Source: Pusillimonas sp. TS35
Lineage (GTDB): Bacteria > Pseudomonadota > Gammaproteobacteria > Burkholderiales > Burkholderiaceae_B
Assembly (NCBI RefSeq): GCF_009857885.1
Contig: NZ_WWER01000003.1
Location: forward strand, 186,001 to 250,000
DNA: 64,000 bases
Direction: 5' to 3'
In this document: positions 30,705 to 40,547 of the stretch, in pieces
How positions within the stretch are numbered: position 1 is the stretch's first letter
Layout: every line of letters starts with the position of its first letter
Notes under the pieces: generated by a model
What the model was told of the DNA's origin: nothing
What the model saw: the letters and a program-made list of their open reading frames with translations, nothing else
Database searches by the model: none
Translations under genes and position numbers: made by a program

Positions 30705-32045
30705 ATGGCCGGGGCGCGCCGCTGGCTGGCCTGTGCGCTGCTTGCGGCAGCCGGGCTTCCCAGCCACGCGGAAAATCTGCTCGATATCTGGCAGATGGCC
30801 CTGCGGCGCGATCCCATCTACGCCGCCACGCAAGCCGCGCGCGACGCCCAACAAGAAAAAATCCCCCAGTCCCGCGCCCGCCTGCTGCCCTTACTGAGCG
30901 CTGACGCGGGCGCCGACCTTGACAACAACCGCCGCGCCCGCACCTTGGGCGACAGCCGCACAGCACGCAGCGCTGGATGGGCGCTTACGCTCACACAGCC
31001 CATTATCGACATCGGCGCATGGGATACGCTCGAGCAGTCGCGCTATATTGCCAGCGCGGCAGACGTGGCACGCGCAGGCGCTTACCAAGATCTCATCCTG
31101 CGCGTTGCACAGGCGTATTTCGACGTACTGGCCGCGCAAGATACGCTGAGCGCCCTGCTGGCCGAGAAAAGCGCAATCGAGAACCAATTGCGCGCAGCCA
31201 GGCAGGCGTTCGAGCTCGGCGGCGCAACAATTACCGACGCTTACGAGGCACAGGCCCGGCTCGACCTGGCCACCGCCAGCGAACTGGCGGCACGCAACGA
31301 TCTGCAGGTCAGCCAGGACACCCTGGCCCGTATCATCGCCCAACGCCCTGCACGGCTGGATACGCTCGCCCCCGCCGCACGCCTGCCGGCACCCGAGCCC
31401 AACCGCCTGGATCGCTGGACAGAGCAATCCAGCCAGGCAAACCTGGCCGTGGCACAGGCCGACCTCGCCGCTCGCATCGCCGCCAAGCAGATCGACATCG
31501 CCAAAAGCGGCCACTACCCCACCCTGCAGTTGCAGGCTCAGACCGGTACGGCAAGCGATCGCGGCATCAACAGCGGCACGACGCCGCGCGATCCCGGCCC
31601 GCGCTCGCTCGACAGCACCATTGGCCTGCAGTTGTCGATCCCGCTCTATGCGGGCGGCGGCATATCATCAGCTGTGCGCGAACAAGCCTCGCGCCTGCAG
31701 CAGGCTCGCTATGAACTCGAAAACGCGCGCCGGCTGGCTGTACAGGACACCCAGCGCTATTTCTCGGGGGTCACCTCAGGGTTGGCCCGTGTCCAGGTAC
31801 TCGAAGCTGCTGAAAAATCCAGCCTCGCTTCGCTGGAGGCCAACCGAACCGGCTACGAGGTCGGCGTACGCGTCAATATCGACGTGCTCAATGCACAACA
31901 GCAGCTGTATGAAACCCGGCGTAATCTTTCACGGGCCCGTTACGATACGCTCATGAACGGGCTGCGCCTGAAGGCCGCAAGCGGTATTTTGTCAGAACAG
32001 GACATCATCGCCATCAATGCCCTGTTGGCGCCGGCAAAAAAATAG
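30705..32045 (+). CDS. tolC: TolC-family outer-membrane channel
   Basis: A 446-residue outer-membrane efflux protein of the type I secretion/TolC class. A signal peptide ends at SHA-EN. Two repeated efflux domains follow, with GADLDNNRR and LTLTQPIIDIGAWDTLEQSRY in the first, and GLQLSIPLYAGGG plus GYEVGVRVNIDVLNAQQQLYETRR in the second. It immediately follows the methyltransferase, a pairing known in related genera. No adaptor or ABC exporter is adjacent. Unlike the NodT protein of the mdt operon it has no lipobox. Confidence 0.92.
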   Translation: MAGARRWLACALLAAAGLPSHAENLLDIWQMALRRDPIYAATQAARDAQQEKIPQSRARLLPLLSADAGADLDNNRRARTLGDSRTARSAGWALTLTQPIIDIGAWDTLEQSRYIASAADVARAGAYQDLILRVAQAYFDVLAAQDTLSALLAEKSAIENQLRAARQAFELGGATITDAYEAQARLDLATASELAARNDLQVSQDTLARIIAQRPARLDTLAPAARLPAPEPNRLDRWTEQSSQANLAVAQADLAARIAAKQIDIAKSGHYPTLQLQAQTGTASDRGINSGTTPRDPGPRSLDSTIGLQLSIPLYAGGGISSAVREQASRLQQARYELENARRLAVQDTQRYFSGVTSGLARVQVLEAAEKSSLASLEANRTGYEVGVRVNIDVLNAQQQLYETRRNLSRARYDTLMNGLRLKAASGILSEQDIIAINALLAPAKK

Positions 32046-32092
32046 TGAAATACGGGATCCGGTTTTTGGCCCGACGCGGACCGGGAAGCCGT

Positions 32093-32581
32093 TTACTCTG
32101 ACTGCCGGATCTTTTTCAACAGCCGCGTGGTCGAACGCTCGTGCTCGAACGGGATCGCCACTGCCCGACCGCCCCAGCTACGCACACTCGCCGTCTCAGG
32201 CAGTATTTCCATATCGTAATCGCCGCCCTTCACGATCACATCCGGGCGCAACGCCTCGATCAACCCCTGCGGCGTATCTTCATCGAAGTCGGTCACCACG
32301 TCTACGCAGCCCAGCGCCGCCAATACCGCCTGGCGATCCGCCAGCGAGTTGAGCGGGCGATCATCGCCCTTGCCAAGCCGACGCACTGACGCGTCCGTGT
32401 TTAGCGCCACCACAAGGCAGGCGCCCAGCGCCGCCGCCTGGTCGAGATAGGTGACATGTCCGCGATGCAGGATATCGAATACCCCATTGGTGAAAACCAG
32501 CGGGCGCGGCAACCCGCCCGCCTGCACGGCGGCCTCGCAGGCCTGGCGAGTGAGGATTTTTTTTTCGAAGCGAGCAGGCAT
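32093..32581 (-). CDS. hldE: D-glycero-beta-D-manno-heptose 1-phosphate adenylyltransferase
   Basis: The nucleotidyltransferase (RfaE2) domain alone, 162 residues, which activates heptose-1-phosphate as ADP-heptose for the LPS inner core. The motif NGVFDILHRGH contains the catalytic His39-Arg-Gly-His42. VVALNTDASVRRLGKG and the C-terminal ERSTTRLLKKI are also conserved. The bifunctional E. coli HldE has an extra kinase domain; here a separate hldA kinase must be elsewhere. I chose the ATG at 32581; the frame is open a little further upstream. Confidence 0.9.
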   Translation of the reverse strand: MPARFEKKILTRQACEAAVQAGGLPRPLVFTNGVFDILHRGHVTYLDQAAALGACLVVALNTDASVRRLGKGDDRPLNSLADRQAVLAALGCVDVVTDFDEDTPQGLIEALRPDVIVKGGDYDMEILPETASVRSWGGRAVAIPFEHERSTTRLLKKIRQSE

Positions 32582-32654
32582 GGCAGACAATGGTACGGCG
32601 CGAAATGCCCGCCAGACGGCGGGCAATAGACACACGGCGAAAGGGCCCGGCCGC

Positions 32655-33533
32655 TCAGGCCGACGCCAACTCGCCAGAGGAAGACGAGGGAGACAGGGAT
32701 TTGATCAATTGCTTGCGATAACGGTTCAGATCCTGCGCCGTATGAAAGGTATTATCCAGCAGCAAGGATAGATTGTGCAGAATCCGGCCGCACACCTTGC
32801 CTTCCCATTCGGTGTCGAAGCAGATCTGGTTGTCGAGCCAGTGCTCCAGCCATTCGGGTGAAGGCAGGCGCGACTGGATGGTGTCGTCCGGATACAGCGC
32901 CTTATTGACGTGAAGATTGGTGGGGTGCAGCGCCTGCGAGGTGCGGCGCGCCGAGGCCATGAGCACACCAATCTTGGAAAACGCCAGTTGAGCCTGCTCG
33001 CCGATTTCGCGGCCCTGATGGATCAGGGCGCGCTTCATGTAGCGCAGATATGCCCCCGCGTGACGGGCTTCGTCGTTGGAGATAATCTTGTAGATGGCCT
33101 TGATCACGGGCTCAGTGTGCCAATCGGCTGCGCGCCGGTACCAGTGATTGAGCCTGATCTCGCCGCAAAAATGCAGCATCAGCGTTTCGAGCGCCGGCGC
33201 AGGGTCGAACTCGAAGCGCACCTTGTGCAGCTCTTGCTCGGTGGGCACCAGCTCAGGGCGGAACCGCCGCAGGTACTCCATGAGCACTAACGAGTGCTTC
33301 TGCTCCTCGAAGAACCAGATCGACATGAAAGCCGAAAAATCGCTGTCGTCACGATTGTCGCGCAGGAACATTTCGGTGGCGGGCAATGCCGACCATTCCG
33401 TGATGGCATTCATCTTGATGGTATAGGCCTGATCGTCGGACAGCTTGGACGCATCGAAATCATCCCACGGAACATCAGTGGCCATGTTCCAGCGCACAGC
33501 TTCCATCGACTTGAATAATTCGGGGTAAAGCAT
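32655..33533 (-). CDS. Ferritin-like di-iron protein
   Basis: A 292-residue protein with a full set of four-helix-bundle di-iron ligands: Glu46 (ITEWSALPATE), Glu77 and His80 (FFEEQKHS), Glu125 (CGEIRLNHW) and Glu155-x-x-His158 (NDEARHAG). This pattern matches the ferritin-like superfamily that includes acyl-ACP desaturases, AurF-like N-oxygenases and Coq7 hydroxylases. It lies about 150 bp downstream of ubiB on the same strand. The substrate is unknown. The C-terminal 20 residues are Ser-rich and probably disordered. A start at 33533 gives the natural N-terminus MLYPELF. Confidence 0.8.
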   Translation of the reverse strand: MLYPELFKSMEAVRWNMATDVPWDDFDASKLSDDQAYTIKMNAITEWSALPATEMFLRDNRDDSDFSAFMSIWFFEEQKHSLVLMEYLRRFRPELVPTEQELHKVRFEFDPAPALETLMLHFCGEIRLNHWYRRAADWHTEPVIKAIYKIISNDEARHAGAYLRYMKRALIHQGREIGEQAQLAFSKIGVLMASARRTSQALHPTNLHVNKALYPDDTIQSRLPSPEWLEHWLDNQICFDTEWEGKVCGRILHNLSLLLDNTFHTAQDLNRYRKQLIKSLSPSSSSGELASA

Positions 33534-33681
33534 GGAAAACTCTCTTGTGTAAGGGCGCTCTGTGCGCGCCCGCCGTGTCACGGCAATGTAAGGGGAGCGT
33601 TTGACAGGAATATGACAGTCATGACAGGAAGGTGCCCCGCGACACCCGCCCGCCCACCGCGGACAGCCGGATATATCTGCA

Positions 33682-35235
33682 TTATCGAGTGAGGGCCCAG
33701 ATGGCCACCCCAATTGCAGTGGCCAGTATGGCGCACAACACCATCAGCACCCGGTTGGTCTGCTCTTGCGTGCGGCGCAGGCGCTCAAGTTCTAAGTTTA
33801 ACTCAGGCGCGAGTGCGGGGCGGCTGAGCTGTGCGTGCACCAGCCGCGGAATTTGCGGCACGATCTGGGCCCACTGCGCCGCTTCTTTGTCGAGCTGGCG
33901 GCGCAGGCCGGCCAAACCAACCCGCTCGTGCATCCATTTTTCGAGGTAGGGCTTGGCGGTTTTCCAGAGATCAAGGCTGGGGTCGAGCTCGCGCCCCATG
34001 CCCTCAACGTTGAGGAGCGTTTTTTGCAACAACACCAGTTGGGGCTGGATCTCGACGTTGAAGCGCCGTGACGTCTGGAACAGCCTTAGCAACACCTGCC
34101 CCAGGGATATCTCCGACAAAGGCCGATCGAAGTAAGGCTCGCATACGGCCCGCACGGCACCTTCGAGTTCTTCTTCGCGCGTCGTGGGCGGCACCCAGCC
34201 CGACTCGATGTGCAATTGCGCAACGCGATGGTAGTCGCGTCGGAAAAAGGCCAGGAAATTCTGCGCGAGGTAGTTTTTGTCGAACTCGGACAGGGAGCCC
34301 ACGATGCCGAAATCCAGGGCAATGTAACGGCCCAGGGTTTCAGGCTGGTCGGACACATAGATATTGCCGGGGTGCATGTCGGCATGAAAAAACCCATCGG
34401 CAAACACCTGGGTAAAGAAGATTTCGACCCCTTTTCGGCCCAGTTCCTGCGTGTCGATATTGGCGGCACGCAAGCGTTCGATCTGGCTGACTGGGATGCC
34501 GCGCATGCGCTCCATGGTAAATACCGTGGTGGCGCAGTATTCCCACACCACCTCGGGCACCATGAGCAGGTGCTCACGCCCCTTCTCGGCTGAAAAATTA
34601 CGCCGCAACTGGCTGCAGTTGGACGCTTCGCGGATCAGATCAAGCTCGTCGTGCAGGTAGTTGTCGAATTCGGCCACCACCTGGCGCGGCTTGAGCCGCC
34701 GGCCGTCGGGCGCCAGGCGCTGAACCAACCCGGCCAGCACCGCCAACAAAGCGAGGTCTTTCTCGATGATGTCGCGCATGCCCGGGCGCAGTACCTTCAC
34801 TGCTACCTCGCGCCCATCGTGCAGCACCGCAAAATGCACCTGTGCGATCGAGGCGGACGCGACAGGATCAACTTCGAAATGCTTGAACAGCGTGTGGGGC
34901 GAAGCACCCAGCGCCGCCTCGATGCACGCGGCGGCCTGATCGGACGGGAATGGCGGTACCCGGTCTTGCAGCAGCGCGAGCTCAAGCGCGACATCCAGCG
35001 GAATCAGGTCGCGGCGGGTGGAGAGCACCTGACCGAACTTGACAAATATAGGCCCCAGCGATTCGAGCGCGCGGCGCAAGCGCACCCCACGCGCCAATTG
35101 CGGCTCGCGCCCGAAGCGTACAACACGCAGCAGGCCATAAGCCACCGGATGCTTGATGCCGGAGAGCACGAGCTCATCGAGCCGATAACGCAAGGCGATG
35201 AATATGATGCGAAGCAGGCGCAGAAACGTGAACAT
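33682..35235 (-). CDS. ubiB: Ubiquinone biosynthesis ATPase/kinase-like protein UbiB
   Basis: A 517-residue ADCK/UbiB-family atypical kinase-like protein needed for aerobic ubiquinone synthesis. The family-specific KxGQ motif is [19 protein letters not shown] (Lys66-Gln69). An Ala-rich nucleotide loop ([14 protein letters not shown]), a VAVKVLRPG lysine, the HADMHPGNI catalytic loop and the ALDFGIVG metal-binding motif follow. One or two transmembrane helices close the protein ([20 protein letters not shown]). It is 9 bp downstream of ubiJ and surely in the same operon. Confidence 0.95.
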   Translation of the reverse strand: MFTFLRLLRIIFIALRYRLDELVLSGIKHPVAYGLLRVVRFGREPQLARGVRLRRALESLGPIFVKFGQVLSTRRDLIPLDVALELALLQDRVPPFPSDQAAACIEAALGASPHTLFKHFEVDPVASASIAQVHFAVLHDGREVAVKVLRPGMRDIIEKDLALLAVLAGLVQRLAPDGRRLKPRQVVAEFDNYLHDELDLIREASNCSQLRRNFSAEKGREHLLMVPEVVWEYCATTVFTMERMRGIPVSQIERLRAANIDTQELGRKGVEIFFTQVFADGFFHADMHPGNIYVSDQPETLGRYIALDFGIVGSLSEFDKNYLAQNFLAFFRRDYHRVAQLHIESGWVPPTTREEELEGAVRAVCEPYFDRPLSEISLGQVLLRLFQTSRRFNVEIQPQLVLLQKTLLNVEGMGRELDPSLDLWKTAKPYLEKWMHERVGLAGLRRQLDKEAAQWAQIVPQIPRLVHAQLSRPALAPELNLELERLRRTQEQTNRVLMVLCAILATAIGVAIWALTR

Positions 35236-35244
35236 AGACTGGGC

Positions 35245-35883
35245 TCACACCGAACGGGATGCGGGCCGCCCGGCCCTGTATTCATGCGAGGATATGCGCG
35301 CTTCCAGCGCGTCGAGCCGCGTGGCCAGCTGCGCCACACCGCCCGACCAATCTTCAAAAGCCGGACGGGCCGCCATCAGGCCGCTTTCTTCGGTAAGATA
35401 CTCGACCGTATTGCCGGCCAGGCGTTCGGCTGCGCCGCGCAGGCCGGCCGCCGCGCCGCGTACTCCGGACGCCACGCGGCTGGCGACTACATCGCCCACC
35501 ACCCGCGCCAAGTCTTCTTCGGGATCCCAGCGCAAATCGCGCGCCAGGTCGGATACTACGTGCGCCAGACCGGCATCACCCTCGATGTGCATAAGATCGG
35601 CAATGGTGGCCGGGTCACGGCTGCGCAGCACGCCCGGCAAATTGACGAACTGGCTGGCTGGCACGGTAAGGATGACATCGGGCACAACGGCCGGATCGCA
35701 AGGGCCGACCAGCCCCTGTGCCTGAACGGAGAGGTTGACCTTGACCGGCCCCGCCAGAAAACGCACCGACTTGCCCGCATGGCGGGCCAGACGCTCGCGC
35801 GCCCAGTCCTCGCGCCGCAGCAGGGCATTGAGGGGTTGCAGGTACAGTGTGGCTGGGTCGGGCAGAAAGGGCAGGGAAAACAT
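35245..35883 (-). CDS. ubiJ: Ubiquinone biosynthesis accessory factor UbiJ
   Basis: A 212-residue protein with an N-terminal SCP2 lipid-binding domain (about residues 12-105, including GKSVRFLAGPVKVNLSVQ and DVILTVPASQFVNL) and a C-terminal helical part with coiled-coil character (VAQLATRLDALEARIS). UbiJ holds the ubiquinone biosynthesis complex together and binds the hydrophobic intermediates. The ATG at 35883 (MFSLPFLPDP) fits the family. ubiB follows after 9 bp. Confidence 0.88.
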   Translation of the reverse strand: MFSLPFLPDPATLYLQPLNALLRREDWARERLARHAGKSVRFLAGPVKVNLSVQAQGLVGPCDPAVVPDVILTVPASQFVNLPGVLRSRDPATIADLMHIEGDAGLAHVVSDLARDLRWDPEEDLARVVGDVVASRVASGVRGAAAGLRGAAERLAGNTVEYLTEESGLMAARPAFEDWSGGVAQLATRLDALEARISSHEYRAGRPASRSV

Positions 35884-36020
35884 ATGCGACAGGCGCGGCC
35901 GAGCCGCTACCGTATAAGCCTTAGTGCGCCTTGAGGGCGAGATGCCAAGTTTACCGTCTTTGGGCCCCAGGCGAGTAAGGGACTTGCACCCTCTGGTGTG
36001 TGCCCAACCGGGCGCGTCGC

Positions 36021-36045
36021 AAAAATGGCGCCCCACGGGGCGCCA
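36021..36045 (-). terminator. Intrinsic terminator after the Tim44-domain gene
   Basis: The inverted repeat TGGCGCC...GGCGCCA (36026-36045) is followed, on the minus strand, by a run of five T. It lies 55 bp after the stop of the Tim44-domain gene and before ubiJ, so the two genes are probably separate transcription units. Confidence 0.85.
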
Positions 36046-36099
36046 CGTTGCAGGCCAGCCGGCACCGCGCATATAGCGGGGATGCCGGCGTACGCCGCC

Positions 36100-37038
36100 T
36101 TAGCTGGCGTACTCGACCGGAATCTGCTGGATACCAGCGAGCAGCCAGCCGGCGTTATCCGCCTTGTAGAGATTCCAGACTTCTTCGAAGCGGAAGGCCT
36201 CGGCCCCGGCGGATTCCCGCAGCATGCCGGAAAAGCGCACGCTGGCCAGATGCCCGCCCGATACCTGCTCGATGCCGAGCAGTTCAGCATTCAGCAGCAC
36301 CACCTCGGTGACGTTGTTGCCTGCGCGCTGCATGAGCTCGGGCTTGACCTCGGCAATGAGGTCATCCGTCATGTACTCGTTCAACTTGGCAATATCGCCG
36401 CTGTCCCAGACCGCCTGGAGGTCGATGAACCGCGCCTTGGCAGTGGCCAGGAAGGCCGCAGTATCGAAATCAGCCGGGATGAACCAGGATTTGTCCGCAG
36501 GTGCGGCAGGCACAGCGGCAGGTGCCGCTGGAGCGGGCGCCACCGCGGGCTGCAGCGGCGCATCCTGGTGTGACGTGCGGTGCAGAGACCCCGCGCCGCC
36601 CGCCTGCATGGCGGGCCGGGCGGCCCCACCGCGCAGTTTGCGCACAATGAACATGACACCGAAGACCAGCAGGCCGATCAGCAGCAGGCTGGACATGAAC
36701 TCAAGAAAGGCCCCCGAAAGACCAAGGCTGGACAGCAAGGCTGCGATACCCAAGCCGGCGGCGATACCCGCGATTGGCCCCAGCCAACGCGACATGCCGC
36801 TCTTGGCGGCGGTGGCAGCGCCCGCCGCAGCCGGGGCTGCACTGCGCGCAGTGGTCGTGGACGACGCAGACGGCGCGGTCGTGGCCGAACGATTCTGTGT
36901 GACGTTGCTGGATTGTTGGCCCAGGCTGCGCCCGCCGCCAACGCGGCGCGCCTCGGCGTCAAAGGATGCGGACATCATTGCACCCGCTGAGACAGCCAGC
37001 ACAAATGCAGCCAACAGACGTGAACCTCGATGGGTCAT
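36100..37038 (-). CDS. Tim44-like domain membrane protein
   Basis: A 312-residue protein. An N-terminal signal/anchor is followed by a low-complexity Ala/Ser/Thr region, then a Gly/Leu-rich membrane segment (WLGPIAGIAAGLGIAALLSSLGLSG) and a second hydrophobic helix (LLLIGLLVFGVMFIVRKL). After an Ala/Pro linker comes a C-terminal Tim44/MRPL45-like domain (about 215-312, from FDTAAFLATAKARFIDLQ through NLYKADNAGWLLAGIQQI). CAGGAG precedes the ATG. Bacterial Tim44-like proteins are membrane associated and of unknown role. Here it is set among ubi genes, but terminators on both sides argue against co-transcription. Confidence 0.85.
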   Translation of the reverse strand: MTHRGSRLLAAFVLAVSAGAMMSASFDAEARRVGGGRSLGQQSSNVTQNRSATTAPSASSTTTARSAAPAAAGAATAAKSGMSRWLGPIAGIAAGLGIAALLSSLGLSGAFLEFMSSLLLIGLLVFGVMFIVRKLRGGAARPAMQAGGAGSLHRTSHQDAPLQPAVAPAPAAPAAVPAAPADKSWFIPADFDTAAFLATAKARFIDLQAVWDSGDIAKLNEYMTDDLIAEVKPELMQRAGNNVTEVVLLNAELLGIEQVSGGHLASVRFSGMLRESAGAEAFRFEEVWNLYKADNAGWLLAGIQQIPVEYAS

Positions 37039-37184
37039 GGAAAACTCCTGTTTTCGCCGCACCATGCAGCGAAGATCGGTATAAATGAGCAGTAAGGTGA
37101 CAATCCTTACTGGAAGCTGAACATTAGCATAGTTTCTGACAGGGTAGCCAGAAGAAAGTTCAGCCTTCGCCATGATTTTTGAAA

Positions 37185-37223
37185 CACACAGGGCGCACCG
37201 GCGATGCTGGCGCGCCCTGTGTG
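37185..37223 (-). terminator. Probable terminator downstream of ubiE
   Basis: A perfect 12-bp stem (37185-37196 with 37212-37223) encloses a 15-nt loop just after the ubiE stop. On the minus strand it is followed by only TTTC and then A-rich sequence, so the U-tract is short. It also lies upstream of the Tim44-domain gene. Confidence 0.6.
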
Positions 37224-37247
37224 GCGACGAAGGCTGATGGGCCTGCG

Positions 37248-38033
37248 TCAGCCCAGGTTGACCCCTTCGTGCAGGGCCACCAAGCCCGCGTTCATGTTGA
37301 AATACTTGACGCGGGAGAGGCCGGCCTCTTCGAGCATGCGTGCCAGGGTGGCCTGGTCGGGATGCATGCGGATGGATTCGGCCAGGTAGCGGTAGCTTTC
37401 GGCATCGCCAGCCACCCTGCTGCCCAGCCAGGGCAATACATTGAAAGAATACCAGTCGTACGCCGGCGCGAGCGGCTTGGCGATATGCGAGAACTCAAGC
37501 ACCAACAATTTACCGCCCGGCTTGAGCACGCGGCGCATTTCGGCCAGGGCGCGATCCTTGTGCGTCATGTTGCGCAGGCCGAAAGCCACCGTTACCCGGT
37601 CGAAGTAGCCGGTTGGAAAGGGTAGTATTTCGGCATCGCACACAGCCACGGGCACCACCAGGCCGCGGTCGGTGAGGCGGTCGCGCCCGACCTTAAGCAT
37701 GGAATCGTTGATGTCTGTAAGCCAGACCTCGCCGGAGGGCCCCGCCCGCTTGGCGAAGGCGCGCGCCAGATCGCCGGTGCCGCCAGCGATGTCGAGAACT
37801 TTCATGCCGGGGCGGACATCGGCTCGGCCAATGGTAAATGCCTTCCAGACGCGATGCAGCCCGGCCGACATGAGGTCGTTCATGAGATCGTAGCGGCCGG
37901 CGACCGAGTGAAATACCTCGGCGACCTTGCCGGCTTTTTCGCGTTCGGGTACGGAACGAAAACCGAAGTGGGTGCTGGCTTCGCCCTTGGGCTCGCCGGC
38001 CCGCGGGGCGGCGGTGTGATCGGTGTTTTGCAT
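37248..38033 (-). CDS. ubiE: Ubiquinone/menaquinone biosynthesis C-methyltransferase
   Basis: A 261-residue SAM-dependent C-methyltransferase of the ubiquinone pathway. The protein has [40 protein letters not shown] N-terminal conservation (read in pieces), SAM motif [16 protein letters not shown], and the UbiE signatures [18 protein letters not shown] and [19 protein letters not shown]. It is the most upstream of the minus-strand ubi genes and diverges from phoB. The ATG at 38033 is the best fit; one at 38054 is also possible. Confidence 0.95.
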   Translation of the reverse strand: MQNTDHTAAPRAGEPKGEASTHFGFRSVPEREKAGKVAEVFHSVAGRYDLMNDLMSAGLHRVWKAFTIGRADVRPGMKVLDIAGGTGDLARAFAKRAGPSGEVWLTDINDSMLKVGRDRLTDRGLVVPVAVCDAEILPFPTGYFDRVTVAFGLRNMTHKDRALAEMRRVLKPGGKLLVLEFSHIAKPLAPAYDWYSFNVLPWLGSRVAGDAESYRYLAESIRMHPDQATLARMLEEAGLSRVKYFNMNAGLVALHEGVNLG

Positions 38034-38214
38034 GATACATCTATCGTAACTCATTCGGCCGCGCGGCTGCGCGTTTCCCGCCACCTTCCGATGGTATCGC
38101 CTGCCCCGGCGGCAGGCACCATTCGATGGGCGCATCCGAAAATTTCACAAACCCGTAATATTTACGCCATAAGATGCCCCATATGAAAACCAGCCGCTAT
38201 TATTCGCCCGCCCT

Positions 38215-38916
38215 ATGAGCACAACGATTCTAGTCGTCGAAGACGAGCCCGCCATCCAGGAACTGATCTCCGTCAATCTGTCGTTTGCCGGCCATAAAGT
38301 GCTGCGCGCCTTTGACGCGGAGCAGGCGCAAACGCTGATTCGGGCCGAACTGCCCGATCTGATTCTGCTGGACTGGATGTTGCCCGGCGCATCGGGTATC
38401 ACTTTGGCGCGCACGCTGCGCAACGACGAGCGCACACGCCAGGTTCCCGTCATCATGCTCACCGCCAAAGGCGACGAGCACGACAAGGTAGAAGGGCTGG
38501 AAGCAGGCGCCGACGACTACATCACCAAACCCTTTTCTCCCAAAGAGCTGATCGCCCGCATCAAGGCGGTGTTGCGCCGCCGTGCGCCGCAGCTCACAGA
38601 CGATATCATCCGCATCGACAAGCTGTGCCTGGATCCATCCACTCACCGCGTCACCAGCGGCGAAAAAATGCTGTCACTGGGGCCAACGGAGTTTCGCCTG
38701 CTACACTTTTTCATGACGCACACCGAGCGCGTGTTCTCACGCGCCCAATTGCTCGATCAAGTCTGGGGCGACCACGTTTTCGTCGAAGAGCGTACCGTCG
38801 ATGTGCATATCCGGCGCCTGCGCAAGGCACTGGAACCTGGTGGCCACGAGAACCACATCGAAACAGTGCGCGGCGCGGGGTATCGCTTTACCAGCCGGCC
38901 GCCCCGGCAGGCTTGA
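38215..38916 (+). CDS. phoB: Phosphate regulon response regulator PhoB
   Basis: A 233-residue OmpR-family regulator. The receiver domain has the acidic pair VVEDEP, the phospho-acceptor Asp53 (LLDWMLPG), and YITKPFSPKELIARIKAVLRRR. The C-terminal winged helix has LGPTEFRLLHFFMTH, VFSRAQLLDQVWG and the recognition segment VEERTVDVHIRRLRKAL, all close to PhoB. phoR follows 106 bp downstream. I found no convincing Pho box in the short upstream region shared with ubiE. Confidence 0.94.
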   Translation: MSTTILVVEDEPAIQELISVNLSFAGHKVLRAFDAEQAQTLIRAELPDLILLDWMLPGASGITLARTLRNDERTRQVPVIMLTAKGDEHDKVEGLEAGADDYITKPFSPKELIARIKAVLRRRAPQLTDDIIRIDKLCLDPSTHRVTSGEKMLSLGPTEFRLLHFFMTHTERVFSRAQLLDQVWGDHVFVEERTVDVHIRRLRKALEPGGHENHIETVRGAGYRFTSRPPRQA

Positions 38917-39022
38917 GGCCGGGGGCAGGCGCAGCCCCGTGCCGTGCCTGCCCGCGCAGCGTCCCGTCAACCACAGTTTCGTGTATCGCTTTTCGTAACG
39001 CCCCCGCTGGAAACCCGCCACC

Positions 39023-40321
39023 ATGACCCGGACCCTCGTATTGCTCGGTTTTTTTGCGCTGCTAGGCTGGATCGTGCATACATGGTTCGGAAGCGCCGCC
39101 GGCTGGGCTGTGTTTTCGCTAGGGCCCGTACTGATGGTGCTGGCCAGCGGGCAACAACTGTCGCGCCTGCGTGAGTGGGTCAAAGACATTGAGCAGCCCC
39201 CGCCCCCTTCCCTGGGGCCCTGGGACGACATTCTCGCTCCCATTTACCGCAAATTGCGCCGCGACCGCCAAGAGATCGATTTTCTCGGCCTGCAGCTGGA
39301 GCGCATCATGCTTGCCGCCGAGGCGCTCCCCGATGGCGCGGTCACGCTGGATGAAGCCATGCAGCTCACCTGGTGCAACCAGACCGCCGTCGAGCACATC
39401 GGGCTGGATCTGGAAAAAGACCGCGGGCACAGCGTGCTGAACATCCTGCGTTCGCCCGAGTTTGCCCGTTACGCGCGCCAGCCCGACTGGCCCGCGCCCG
39501 TATTGTTGCATTTGTCCAGAGACGGCCAGGACAAAACCTTGCTGGTGCAACTGACCCGCTACGGTGTCGATCGTTACCTGCTGGTGACACGCGATGTCAC
39601 GCAGATGGAACGGCTGGAAACCACACGCAAGGATTTCGTGGCCAATGTGTCTCACGAATTGCGTACGCCACTGACCGTGCTTTCGGGCTTTCTGGAAACC
39701 CTTCGGGACATGCCAGCGGGCTCGCTGAGCGACGAGCAGAAACAGCGCTACCACACCCTGATGCTGGAACAGGCGCAACGCATGCAGGCCATCGTGGCCG
39801 ACCTGCTCACCCTGTCCACGCTAGAATCCTCGCCCAACGCCCAAGGCGAGCCGGTGCGCATGGACGCACTGATCCACAATGCGCTGCAGCAGGGCCGGGC
39901 ACTATCGAACGGCCAGCACGTTTTCGTTGAAAATGTCGCCGAGGGCTTGGGCGTCATGGGCAGCGATACCGAACTGGCCTCCGCGGTATCCAATCTGATC
40001 ACCAACGCGATCCGCTATACCCCGAAGGACGGCACAATCACCGTCAGTTGGTATATCAATGAAGACGGCGACGCCTGCTACTCCGTCCAGGACACCGGCA
40101 TTGGCATCGCCAGCCAGGACATCCCCCGCCTGACGGAGCGCTTCTATCGCGTAGACCGCGGCCGTTCGCGCTCCACAGGCGGCACGGGGCTGGGGCTGGC
40201 CATCACCAAGCATGTGGCCATGCGGCACAACGCCGAGTTGCGCATACAGAGCCGCTTCGGCGCAGGCAGCACCTTCTCGCTGGTGTTCCCGCGCAGCCGC
40301 GTCGCTCATATAGAAGACTGA
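39023..40321 (+). CDS. phoR: Phosphate regulon sensor histidine kinase PhoR
   Basis: A 432-residue membrane kinase. Two N-terminal hydrophobic helices (about 4-20 and 25-42) are followed by a PAS domain with little periplasmic sequence, as in PhoR. The DHp helix has FVANVSHELRTPLTVLSGF with phospho-acceptor His211. The ATP-binding domain has N box AVSNLITNAIRYTP, G1 box VQDTGIGIA and G2 box RSTGGTGLGLAI. Partner of PhoB just upstream. No pst or phoU genes are in the window. Confidence 0.93.
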   Translation: MTRTLVLLGFFALLGWIVHTWFGSAAGWAVFSLGPVLMVLASGQQLSRLREWVKDIEQPPPPSLGPWDDILAPIYRKLRRDRQEIDFLGLQLERIMLAAEALPDGAVTLDEAMQLTWCNQTAVEHIGLDLEKDRGHSVLNILRSPEFARYARQPDWPAPVLLHLSRDGQDKTLLVQLTRYGVDRYLLVTRDVTQMERLETTRKDFVANVSHELRTPLTVLSGFLETLRDMPAGSLSDEQKQRYHTLMLEQAQRMQAIVADLLTLSTLESSPNAQGEPVRMDALIHNALQQGRALSNGQHVFVENVAEGLGVMGSDTELASAVSNLITNAIRYTPKDGTITVSWYINEDGDACYSVQDTGIGIASQDIPRLTERFYRVDRGRSRSTGGTGLGLAITKHVAMRHNAELRIQSRFGAGSTFSLVFPRSRVAHIED

Positions 40322-40547
40322 TCGACGTATCTCTCCTGGCGAGCGCCCGGCGTGCCCTCTGCGCGTGACGCGCGTGACGCGCCCAAGGGCTGCCGCGGCA
40401 AGCTTTCCACCAAGCCTTCGCCTCCCTGCGCAACCCGCTGGCCCGCCTCTCATACCGGTATAAAATTCCTACACGCCGGCGCGACATGTCACCGCGCACT
40501 TGCCCACCAAGGCGGCAAGCCCCGGCGCCAGAATGGAGACAGCAGCC

